NCBI RefSeq assembly: GCF_020439865.1
Contig: NZ_JAGRPF010000135.1
Location: forward strand, 1 to 64,000
DNA: 64,000 nt
Origin: Prosthecobacter sp.
GTDB lineage: Bacteria; Verrucomicrobiota; Verrucomicrobiia; Verrucomicrobiales; Verrucomicrobiaceae
Reading direction: 5' to 3'
The notes under the pieces are model-generated. The model made no database searches and had not been told where the DNA came from. It was given only the letters and a program-made list of their open reading frames with translations. A program made the position numbers and the translations under genes. Shown here piece after piece: positions 35,352-43,038 of this stretch (position 1 is the stretch's first letter; each line of letters opens with the position of its first letter).

Positions 35352-35380
35352 GTTCTAGCCGCAGGGTTCTCAAGACACAA
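35352..35380 (-). promoter_or_regulatory. Promoter of the SRP RNA gene
   Basis: On the minus strand TTGTGT (35380-35375) and TAGAAC (35357-35352) are separated by exactly 17 bases. The terminal stem of the SRP RNA begins about eight bases downstream, the right distance for transcription start. Confidence 0.65.
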
Positions 35381-35421
35381 GCAGGATTCCAGTCCGGTGG
35401 CAAAATGCCCAAAAATTGGTG

Positions 35422-35450
35422 TTGTCGAAACCCTGCCCTTCCGGTAAAAA
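35422..35450 (+). promoter_or_regulatory. Promoter of the coiled-coil operon
   Basis: TTGTCG (35422-35427) and TAAAAA (35445-35450) are separated by 17 bases, with the ATG of the first coiled-coil gene 32 bases downstream. An A/T-rich leader follows and there is no ribosome-binding site. Confidence 0.45.
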
Positions 35451-35481
35451 TCATGTTCTAAATTCTCAAATTCGTCCCTGT

Positions 35482-36576
35482 ATGGTCTGGAAAATTCTCT
35501 CTGCTCTCTCCGCTGTCTGCCTTGGCACCGCCTGCTATTTTGCTTGGGCCAACCAGAAAACACTCGTCGAGGAGCGCAAACGCGAGGCTTACGCCACCGC
35601 CAATCTTGCCGAACAAAAGGCGCACATCGTTCAGGCTGAAGAAGCTAAGAAGAACCGTGAGAGCCAGCTTGCCACAGCCAATCAGGATCTTGAAACAACC
35701 AAGACCGCCGTGGTGGACACCACCGCCAAGGCGCAAACCAAAGAGCAAGAACTGGCTGTCGTGAAGACGAACTTGGATCAGGTGACCAAAATCGTGAACG
35801 ATCTTGAGAAACAGATTAACGACGCGGGCGACATCGAGGCTCTTCTGGCTCAAATTGAATCCATCAAGAAAGAACGCGCCGAAGCCGAGGCCGCCCTTGC
35901 TAATCAGGTCCAGCAGCTCGCCTCTGCCCAGGAAAAGGTGAATAATCTCACCAACGCCGCCAAGGAAGCAGAAGACCGTGAAGCCCGGGGACGTCGTGGC
36001 ATTGTGGATGACGATTTCACCGCCAAGGTTGCCTACTCTTACACCGACTGGGGTTTTGTGGTTCTCAACAAGGGCAACGGCGGCGGCGTATTCGCCAATG
36101 CCGACCTCGAAGTGAAGCGTGGAAAGGACGTCGTGGCCAAGCTGAAAGTCCGGGACGTGGAGCAGAACTCCTCAGTGGCGGACTTGGTCAAAGGCAGTCT
36201 CGCTGAAGGCGAACGCATCCGCCCGGGTGACCTTGTCGTAGCTGCAGCCGAACAAAGTGCCAAGGCGGCCAAGGGCCCTGCTGCAACCGCCGCTCCTGGT
36301 GCAACTGCGCCGGCAGCTCCTGCTCCTGATGGTGCCGCTCCAGCGGCGCCTGCCATGGGTTCTGATCCATTTGGCGCTCCAGCCGCACCGGCGCCCGCCG
36401 CTCCTGCCATGGGAGGTGACCCCTTCGGCGCTCCTGCTGCCGCCCCAGCCCCAGCTCCAGCCGCTCCTGCCATGGGAGCTGACCCCTTCGGTGCAGCCCC
36501 TGCTCCGGCTGGTGCCACCCCGGCACCCAGCACGGCAGATCCTTTTGGTGCTGCCCCCCCGCCAGCCAATCCCTGA
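35482..36576 (+). CDS. Membrane-anchored coiled-coil protein with Ala/Pro-rich DPFGA-repeat tail
   Basis: 364 residues from the ATG at 35482 (MVWKILSALSAVCLGTACYFAWA, one N-terminal membrane segment). Residues about 25-165 are a long Glu/Lys/Ala/Gln-rich coiled coil. A small beta domain follows (YSYTDWGFVVLNKGNGGGVF, EVKRGKDVVAKLKVRDV, EGERIRPGDLVVAA), also found at the end of the next gene. The last 100 residues are low-complexity Ala/Pro with four DPFGA units. No enzyme motif is present. I do not recognise a characterised family; the beta domain recalls the small barrel at the C-terminus of FlgT-like and other envelope proteins. A structural or tethering role in the cell envelope is an inference. 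Confidence 0.8.
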   Translation: MVWKILSALSAVCLGTACYFAWANQKTLVEERKREAYATANLAEQKAHIVQAEEAKKNRESQLATANQDLETTKTAVVDTTAKAQTKEQELAVVKTNLDQVTKIVNDLEKQINDAGDIEALLAQIESIKKERAEAEAALANQVQQLASAQEKVNNLTNAAKEAEDREARGRRGIVDDDFTAKVAYSYTDWGFVVLNKGNGGGVFANADLEVKRGKDVVAKLKVRDVEQNSSVADLVKGSLAEGERIRPGDLVVAAAEQSAKAAKGPAATAAPGATAPAAPAPDGAAPAAPAMGSDPFGAPAAPAPAAPAMGGDPFGAPAAAPAPAPAAPAMGADPFGAAPAPAGATPAPSTADPFGAAPPPANP

Positions 36577-36626
36577 TTGCAGGCCTGATTCATCCTCCTT
36601 TTTGCTTACTTTAACAGATTCCCTCC

Positions 36627-37415
36627 ATGACCAAAGTTCTCTTCATTCTCAGCGCTGTTGTGATCCTCGTCGCCAGCTTCTTTGCCTACCAAAATGGGCG
36701 TGAGTTTGCCACGGTTCGCACCAACATCATCGGTATCAACGCCAGCATCGCGACGGAAAAGCAGACCGAGAAAAAAGTGGTTGGTGAGGTGGGCCGGTTG
36801 GTCGCTGACATCACCCGCGTGCAGGGAGAACTGGATGTCGAGTCCGAGAAGCTGAAAGCGCAGAAAAACAGGTTTGCCCAAGCCGACAGCGAAACCACCC
36901 GCACCCAGGAAGAACTTGATGCCAAAGTGAAGAAGCAACAGGAGCTGACGGTTAAACTCGACAAGCTGCCCAAGGATGTGAAGCCAGAAACGATCGCCGA
37001 GGACATCAACCGGATGAAAAAGGAAAAGCTCGAGTATGAAGCGCAGGCCGAGCAGAAGAAAAAAGAAGTGGTCGCCGAAAACGACAAGATTGCCGGAGTT
37101 CAGAAGCGCTTGGATGATGTCGTTCATAAGATTGAAGAGCGCCGTAAGAACTTCGAGCGCAACAGCCTGACATCCCGTGTGGTGGCTGTGAATTATGACT
37201 GGGGTTTTGTGGTGATCGACGCCGGCAAGGCCACCGGCCTCACCGAAGATACAAAATTGATCGTCACACGCGGCGCACAGACGGTGGGCAAGGTGAGCGT
37301 GATGAGTGTCGACGGGCGCAACTCGCTGGCCGCCATCGTCCCGAACGCAGTCGTCAATGGACAGTTCATCATGCCTGGCGATCGCGTGATTCTCGAAAAT
37401 CTGGTTCAGAATTGA
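36627..37415 (+). CDS. Membrane-anchored coiled-coil protein, paralogue of the preceding gene
   Basis: 262 residues. An N-terminal membrane segment (VLFILSAVVILVASFFAY) is followed by a coiled coil over about residues 25-180, rich in Lys/Glu/Gln, and a C-terminal beta domain with NYDWGFVVIDAGKATGLTEDTKLIVTRG in pieces and PNAVVNGQFIMPGDRV. The WGFVV core, the repeated basic strand and the PGD turn match the domain of the preceding protein, so the two are paralogues, but this one lacks the Ala/Pro tail. It is 50 bases after the first gene and its stop overlaps an ATG of the following small frame (TGATG). Function unknown. Confidence 0.8.
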   Translation: MTKVLFILSAVVILVASFFAYQNGREFATVRTNIIGINASIATEKQTEKKVVGEVGRLVADITRVQGELDVESEKLKAQKNRFAQADSETTRTQEELDAKVKKQQELTVKLDKLPKDVKPETIAEDINRMKKEKLEYEAQAEQKKKEVVAENDKIAGVQKRLDDVVHKIEERRKNFERNSLTSRVVAVNYDWGFVVIDAGKATGLTEDTKLIVTRGAQTVGKVSVMSVDGRNSLAAIVPNAVVNGQFIMPGDRVILENLVQN

Positions 37416-37441
37416 TGCTCGCCCGCGTTGTTGATGCCGTG

Positions 37442-37639
37442 ATGAAACCGCGCCTGATCCTCCCCCTGCTGCTGTCGGTCATTTCCGTCTTTTCGTTCAC
37501 CTCCTGCACGTCAGACGAACCCCAGCGCAAGAAGGTAGTGGGTCCTGATGGCAGCCAGTACAGCAACCTCCCTTGGAACCGTCCGCGTTCTTGGGAGGGC
37601 AACTCCCGCTACGGTGGCATGGTGCCGACGAGCCGATAG
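37442..37639 (+). CDS. Small putative lipoprotein
   Basis: 65 residues from the ATG at 37442. The N-terminus is a typical lipoprotein signal: KPR, then LILPLLLSVISVFSF, then the lipobox-like FTSC with the cysteine at about residue 21. The mature part is about 45 residues, polar, and ends in tryptophan/arginine/glycine-rich sequence (NLPWNRPRSWEG). An alternative ATG at 37415 overlaps the previous stop codon and would give translational coupling, but adds nine residues before the signal peptide. It is the last gene of the coiled-coil operon and could anchor that system to a membrane (inference). Confidence 0.7.
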   Translation: MKPRLILPLLLSVISVFSFTSCTSDEPQRKKVVGPDGSQYSNLPWNRPRSWEGNSRYGGMVPTSR

Positions 37640-37681
37640 AATCGCCCTAGGCAGATATCAGGAAGGTTTTGGCGACTGGAG

Positions 37682-38098
37682 TTACGCTGTCGGTTCCAGC
37701 AGTGCTTCGCCATCGGCAGCTTTGACCACACGATAAAAGCAAGTGGAACGCTTGGTGTGGCAGCAGCCACCTCCATGCTGTTTCACTCGAAGCACCAATG
37801 CATCCTGATCACAGTCCGTGCGGATTTCGACGATCTCCTGAAACTCGCCGCTCGTCGCCCCTTTGTGCCAGATTTGATTGCGGCTGCGGCTCCAGTAAAC
37901 CGCCTGACCGAGTTCCAGGGTCATTTTGAGCGACTGCTCGTTCATGTAGGCCAGCATCAACGGTGCCCCGCTCTCGGCATCCACTGCCATCGCAGGCATC
38001 AGGCCATGCTCGTCAAACTTTGGAGCAAACAATGTCCCTTCTTCGATTTCATGCTTGGATTCACGAGGGGCAAAAGAAATAGGGGCGGGGGCGGACAT
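37682..38098 (-). CDS. hisI: Phosphoribosyl-AMP cyclohydrolase
   Basis: 138 residues from the ATG at 38098, a monofunctional HisI (EC 3.5.4.19) that opens the purine ring of PR-AMP in the third step of histidine synthesis. Family signatures are YMNEQSLKMTL, VYWSRSRNQIWHKGATSG, the metal-site aspartates in DCDQDALVLRV, and the zinc cysteines in HGGGCCHTKRSTCFY. The HisE part (PR-ATP pyrophosphohydrolase) is absent and must be encoded elsewhere. It stands alone among unrelated genes, and the frame is open 12 more codons upstream without family similarity. Confidence 0.96.
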   Translation of the reverse strand: MSAPAPISFAPRESKHEIEEGTLFAPKFDEHGLMPAMAVDAESGAPLMLAYMNEQSLKMTLELGQAVYWSRSRNQIWHKGATSGEFQEIVEIRTDCDQDALVLRVKQHGGGCCHTKRSTCFYRVVKAADGEALLEPTA

Positions 38099-38149
38099 GG
38101 CCCTGCATGCTAGCGGCGCCCGCCCGGCATGCAACCACCGGCTGTAGGA

Positions 38150-39682
38150 TCACTTCCCCGGGAATATCGGCAGTACCTTGTTGATCATGCCAGCTCCCGT
38201 TTTGACCCCACTTTCGATCACACCGCTGGCACCATCAATCACCTTGCCGGGGACTTTGGCAGCCTCGTCACCGACCACGGGCTTGAGCAGCTTCTCAGCG
38301 CCGAGCCCCACCTCTTGGGGGGTGTCGAACAGCAGGGACATCCCGACTGCCCCCACCAAGCGTGAGCTGAGATCCTCCTTCGGTGCATCCAACGTGCCGG
38401 CCACGTGAACACGCGCCCACTGCAGGCCCGGAGGGCCTGCGGGATTGGTCTCCACAAAGACACGCCTCTCGGCACCGGGAATGCCACGCACCGTTTCGGG
38501 CGTGACTCCGAGCATCAGATCTCCGCTTACCTCTCGTCCACGTATGGCCAGCGCTCCCTCGATGCGCAGCAATCCGTTCGATTGCACGACAATCTTCTCG
38601 ATGACCAATGCGTCCCCTTGCGCACGAATGGTGGCGCTGCAGATGTCGAGCACGAGGCGTTTGAAGCGATGCGTGTTCGTATATGTCACCAGCTTGTCGA
38701 GAACGGGCAGGCCTGTAAGAGCACCTCCTTTGAGTGCAACCTCGGTTTTCCATTCCGGCGGCGAGCCGTGGGAGCCAGACATCTCGAGATCTCCTTCGAT
38801 CTTGCCGGAAAGGCGTTGCTTCCAGGTCGGATCAAGAAACTCGTCGAGCGGGACTGCTTTGAAGTGCGCGAACGTCTGCCACTCCCCTGTTTCAAACTTC
38901 ACGCCCCCCCGCAGCGTGACCTCCGATCCCTGCTTCCAGCGTAAGGCAGCATCGCTGAGCTGAAGTTGCGAGTCTCCAAGACGCAACGTGGCATGAGCGA
39001 GCTCGAACTTGAGCGGCTTCTTTTGTTCCGGAGCCGCAATGGGTGTTTGCAGGGAGCCGCCGCTCATTTTTGCGGACACCGAGATCTCACCGCTCTTCCA
39101 ACCGCCGAGACGCAGCTGCGTATCAGCAATCTTCCATGCACCCTGCTCGAAAACGAACTGATGGATATCGAACCCGCTGATTTGGGTCTCTGCCGGAATG
39201 TAGCGGCGCAAAAACGACGGGATCGAATCTGCGTCCATCGAGCCCTTTGGTGCTGATGGTTCAGCAGCCGATGTTTGCTCCGGCATGCGATCAACGCGGC
39301 GCAGAGTCAGATCATCTGCTCCGGCATTCTGGATGCTCCAGGCCCCTTGTCGGATGGCCCCGAAATCCAACGAAGCGCGAATGCCGCCGGCATCAACGTT
39401 CCAGCCTCCAGCGGTCTCCAAAGATAGGTCCGCGATGCTGGCTGTGTCGTCGTTCCAATTGATCTGGGCGATGCGCGCCTTTCCACCCAGCTTGGCAACG
39501 GTCATTTCTTCAGCTTTTTGACGGAAGTCGTCCTGCCGCAGATACGTGCGGATGTAATTCGTCACCAACGTGGGGGCCAGCAACACAAGCATCAGACCGC
39601 TGACGATGATCAATCCCGCCAGCCACCACAGCCAGCGAAATGATGAAGACCGGCGTTGGCTGGTACTGCTGCGTCGTTGCAT
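38150..39682 (-). CDS. AsmA-like envelope protein
   Basis: 510 residues. A basic N-terminus precedes one membrane helix (WLWWLAGLIIVSGLMLVLLAP, about 18-39), then a long repetitive beta-rich region without cysteines in motif positions. Segments such as ADLSLETAGGWNVDAGGIRASLDFGAIRQG, KIADTQLRLGGW and GGALTGLPVLDKLVTYT, and a late VSGDLMLGVTP followed by GTLDAP, resemble AsmA/TamB-like proteins of diderm envelopes, which are thought to form phospholipid-conducting bridges. The family assignment rests on pattern only. It is divergent from the ABCG-type transporter by 75 bases. Confidence 0.65.
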   Translation of the reverse strand: MQRRSSTSQRRSSSFRWLWWLAGLIIVSGLMLVLLAPTLVTNYIRTYLRQDDFRQKAEEMTVAKLGGKARIAQINWNDDTASIADLSLETAGGWNVDAGGIRASLDFGAIRQGAWSIQNAGADDLTLRRVDRMPEQTSAAEPSAPKGSMDADSIPSFLRRYIPAETQISGFDIHQFVFEQGAWKIADTQLRLGGWKSGEISVSAKMSGGSLQTPIAAPEQKKPLKFELAHATLRLGDSQLQLSDAALRWKQGSEVTLRGGVKFETGEWQTFAHFKAVPLDEFLDPTWKQRLSGKIEGDLEMSGSHGSPPEWKTEVALKGGALTGLPVLDKLVTYTNTHRFKRLVLDICSATIRAQGDALVIEKIVVQSNGLLRIEGALAIRGREVSGDLMLGVTPETVRGIPGAERRVFVETNPAGPPGLQWARVHVAGTLDAPKEDLSSRLVGAVGMSLLFDTPQEVGLGAEKLLKPVVGDEAAKVPGKVIDGASGVIESGVKTGAGMINKVLPIFPGK

Positions 39683-39757
39683 TTTGGCAAAGAGTGAGGT
39701 TTTTTCATCGCCAGAGCACTGTTCTCCGGCCTACGTTCAATCTCACACTTAACCTGT

Positions 39758-41578
39758 ATGCTCAAAGCACTCAACGTCTGTCTTGAAGTCGATGGCCCGG
39801 GGGACTCGGAAGAGAACGCCACGTTGCATCTGCTGCGGGAGGTCTCCTTCAATTTGCCGCCGGCTCACCTCGTGGCGATCGTGGGACCTTCGGGTTGCGG
39901 CAAGACGACTCTTCTGAAAGTGATCACCGGCATCCTGCAGCAAACCTCCGGGGAGCTCCTCTGGGGAGGACGTGATTTGAGCGAGGAGGAGGATCTGCAT
40001 CCGGGAGATCTGGGCTACGTGCCGCAATTCAGCGTGGCCTATGATCTTCTGACAGTCGAAGAGAGCATCGCCAGTGCGATGGTGCTGCGCACCCAGTTGG
40101 CGCAGACCGAAGATTTCATTCCCGCATTGGATCACATCCTTGAAGTAACGGGACTGACCCATCTCTCGGACCGTCAGGTCAAAGTACTTTCAGGCGGACA
40201 AAAGCGCCGTCTCGGGCTCGCGCTCGAACTCGTCACCGATCCCTGCCTGCTGCTGTGCGACGAGGTTACCAGCGGGCTGGACCCCAAATCCGAACGCGAG
40301 ATCACCGATCTGCTGCGCGTGCTGTCGCGAGGACACCCGAAACGTGTCGTGGTGAACGTCACCCACAGTCTCGCGAGCCTTGATGCCTACGACAGCGTCA
40401 TGGTTATGTACCAAGGTGTGCTGACCTACCACGGACCGCCGCAGGCGATGATGCACTACTTTGCCGCCGAGCACCCCGAGGAGATCTATCTCAAGCTCAC
40501 CGAACGCAAAGCCGGCGACTGGCATGAGTCATGGGAGAAACATCGTGACACCTATTACCAGCGACATGGATTCGATGGAGCCCGTGTGCTGTCTGAGGAT
40601 GAAGCCGCCGCCAAAAAGAGCGCAGGCCCGTCCCGCACATCCGTGCGTGAAGAACGTGCGGTCGCGAAACCGGAACTCGTCGCACCGCTCGAGGCAGAAG
40701 AACTGCCTCCGGTCGAAATGCCCTCGATGATGACACAGCTTTTCGAGCTGCTGCGCAGGCGGTGGACGATTTTCCGCCGGGACAAGGCGCAGGTGTGGCT
40801 GCATCTCGCCATGCTCCTCGGTTTCCCGCTGCTGGTGGTGATCTTCGCTCTCGACGGCATCAAGCCGCTGCGGGCGCTCTCCACCCATCAGGACGAAAAC
40901 GTTGTGTTTGAGATGCAGCGGCAGGCCCAGCATCAGATCGAGCAGCTCAACGCAGGAAGCCTCGTTTCGGGTCTGATCATGCTGCAGGTCGTGCTGGTTA
41001 CTTTGATGGCCAGCAACAATGCGGCGCGCGAGATCGCATCCGAACGCCTGATTCTCGAGCGCGAAAAGCTTGGAGGACTGAATCCGCTCGCCTATGTCGG
41101 CAGCAAGGTGATCTTCCTCGGCGTCTTCGTACTCGCACAGAGTTTATGGATGGGCTTCTTCGTGGACACGGTCGTGGGCGGTCTACCCGGCGATCTGATT
41201 ATCAAGCTCGCCCTGCTCGTCCTCGCATCCGCCGCGATGACCAGTGTCTGTCTTGGCATCTCAGCGTTGAGCAAGACACCGGAGAAGGCCACGATCCTGT
41301 GCATCTACCTCGTCGGCTTTCAGCTCCCGCTCTCGGGCGCTGTGCTCACCCTGCCCGACTGGCTGGAAAACTGGGTGCAGCCGTTGATCGCCGCATTCTG
41401 GAGCTGGAGCGGCAGCCTGACGAGCATGCGCAGCACCGCGTTCTACGACGCCGTCCGCCAGGTGACAGCCACGGACATGGTCTCTCCCACCATCGCCGGC
41501 TTTGTACTTTTCGTGCACGTGCTCGTGGGGCTCGGCATGGCCTTCGTCGGCGTGCAGCGCAGCCAGTGGGATTCGTGA
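39758..41578 (+). CDS. ABCG-type half transporter (ATPase fused to ABC-2 permease)
   Basis: 606 residues. The N-terminal ATPase has Walker A GPSGCGKTT at 43-51, a Q-loop in YVPQFSVAYDLLTVEES, signature LSGGQKRRLGLAL, Walker B LLLCDEVTSGLD and the switch histidine in VNVTHS. After a charged linker (about 245-320) comes a permease with about six membrane segments. It contains NNAAREIASERLILEREKLGGLNPLAYVGSKV, the usual layout of the White/ABCG family. Such exporters move lipids or other hydrophobic compounds and work as dimers. The next gene is convergent, with stop codons abutting. Confidence 0.93.
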   Translation: MLKALNVCLEVDGPGDSEENATLHLLREVSFNLPPAHLVAIVGPSGCGKTTLLKVITGILQQTSGELLWGGRDLSEEEDLHPGDLGYVPQFSVAYDLLTVEESIASAMVLRTQLAQTEDFIPALDHILEVTGLTHLSDRQVKVLSGGQKRRLGLALELVTDPCLLLCDEVTSGLDPKSEREITDLLRVLSRGHPKRVVVNVTHSLASLDAYDSVMVMYQGVLTYHGPPQAMMHYFAAEHPEEIYLKLTERKAGDWHESWEKHRDTYYQRHGFDGARVLSEDEAAAKKSAGPSRTSVREERAVAKPELVAPLEAEELPPVEMPSMMTQLFELLRRRWTIFRRDKAQVWLHLAMLLGFPLLVVIFALDGIKPLRALSTHQDENVVFEMQRQAQHQIEQLNAGSLVSGLIMLQVVLVTLMASNNAAREIASERLILEREKLGGLNPLAYVGSKVIFLGVFVLAQSLWMGFFVDTVVGGLPGDLIIKLALLVLASAAMTSVCLGISALSKTPEKATILCIYLVGFQLPLSGAVLTLPDWLENWVQPLIAAFWSWSGSLTSMRSTAFYDAVRQVTATDMVSPTIAGFVLFVHVLVGLGMAFVGVQRSQWDS

Positions 41579-42949
41579 TCAATGAGGCAGGCCAAAGAGG
41601 TAATAAGCCGCACAGAGCAGCGCCAGCACGATCATGCCGGCGTTTAAGTCGCGGGCACGACCGGATGCCAGTTTCAGCACCGGATGCACCACCAGACCGA
41701 CCGTGAGACCGTTGGCGATGTTGTACGTGAAGAGCATCATCACGATCGTTGCGAAGGCCGGCACCCATTCGGTCAGATCGTCAAAGTTGATGCGGCGCAC
41801 CGAACCGGCCATCAGCACCCCCACGGCGATCAAAGCCGGGCCATACGCGAAGCGAAGCTGCTGCAACGGCTCGATCAACGGAATGAAGAACAGTGAAACC
41901 GCAAACAAAACCGCCGTGACCAGTGCGGCCAGGCCGGTGCGTGCGCCTTCGCTGATGCCCGTGGCAGATTCGATGTAGGCGCCGCTGGTCGAAGTGCCCA
42001 CCAGACCGCTGAACATGCAGGTCAGCGCGTCCACCAGCATGGGACGCTCGACTTCCGGAAAGTTGCCTTTTTCATCCAGCAGGTTCGCAGCCGATCCGAG
42101 TCCTGTCAGCGTGCCGAGCGTGTCGAGAAAGCTCATCAGGAACAACGTCAGCAGCACCGGCAGAAAGCCGACCTTCAACACGCTCGCGATGTCGAGTTTG
42201 AGGGCGATCTGGCCCAGCTCATAGTCTCCGGTGAACGGCAGTGCTGTAATGGCCTTGGGTGCGTGACCGAATCCAAGCAAGCCACCAATCACCGCTGTCA
42301 CCACGATGCCGATGAGCAGCGCTCCACGGATTTTCCGAATCATGAGCACGGACATCAGCAAAAAGCCGCCGATCGCCAGCAGCACCTGAGGATCATGCAG
42401 ATTGCCGATTTTCACCGGGACAGCAGGTGTCATGAACAGACCATGCGCATCGGTTTGCAGCGCCTGCGCAGGCATTCCCGTCACGAAACTCGTCACGATG
42501 CCGGTTTCGTAGAGTCCGATGAAAGCCAGAAACAGTCCGATGCCGACAGCGAAGCTGTGTTTCAGGTCCGGAGGAACGGCGTTCGCCAGCCAGCCTCGGA
42601 CGCCGAGCAGCGTGATGATCACAAACAACACGCCGCTGACAAACACGGCCCCCAGCCGCTGCTCCCACCCTATTCCCAGAGCAGCGAGTCCGAACGCGAT
42701 GAACGCGTTCTCTCCCATGTAAGGCGCCACCGCGATCGGACGGTTGGCCATCAATCCCATCAACAAGCAGCCCACCACCGCCGTCAAAATCGTCGCCACC
42801 GTGCCCGGACCGGCAGGAATGCCCGCAAAGGAGAGAATCGCCGGATTCACCACCATGATGTAGGCCATGGTGATGAACGTCGTAACTCCGCCGATCACTT
42901 CAGTTCGGACAGAAGAGCCTCGTTCACGCAGCTTGAAGAAGGTTTCCAT
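41579..42949 (-). CDS. NCS2-family purine permease (AzgA-like)
   Basis: 456 residues from the ATG at 42949 (METFFKLRERGSSVRTEVIGG). This is the AzgA subgroup of nucleobase-cation symporters: GGVTTFITMAYIMVVNPAIL near the start, NRPIAVAPYMGENAFIAFG, the central LTLFLMSFLDTLGTLTGL with the aspartate used in substrate binding, and GTSTSGAYIESATGISEGARTG. These proteins import adenine, guanine or hypoxanthine with protons. Thirteen or fourteen membrane segments are expected. The frame is open far upstream but the added residues are an Arg-rich artefact. It is divergent from the sulfatase gene by 89 bases. Confidence 0.93.
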   Translation of the reverse strand: METFFKLRERGSSVRTEVIGGVTTFITMAYIMVVNPAILSFAGIPAGPGTVATILTAVVGCLLMGLMANRPIAVAPYMGENAFIAFGLAALGIGWEQRLGAVFVSGVLFVIITLLGVRGWLANAVPPDLKHSFAVGIGLFLAFIGLYETGIVTSFVTGMPAQALQTDAHGLFMTPAVPVKIGNLHDPQVLLAIGGFLLMSVLMIRKIRGALLIGIVVTAVIGGLLGFGHAPKAITALPFTGDYELGQIALKLDIASVLKVGFLPVLLTLFLMSFLDTLGTLTGLGSAANLLDEKGNFPEVERPMLVDALTCMFSGLVGTSTSGAYIESATGISEGARTGLAALVTAVLFAVSLFFIPLIEPLQQLRFAYGPALIAVGVLMAGSVRRINFDDLTEWVPAFATIVMMLFTYNIANGLTVGLVVHPVLKLASGRARDLNAGMIVLALLCAAYYLFGLPH

Positions 42950-43038
42950 GCTGTGGTGGAGAGGAGCGCGGACACGTTTCCATGCAAACCAAGTTTTGAC
43001 CGCAATTCCATCCTCCCACCCGTCGTTCCCAGCGCACC

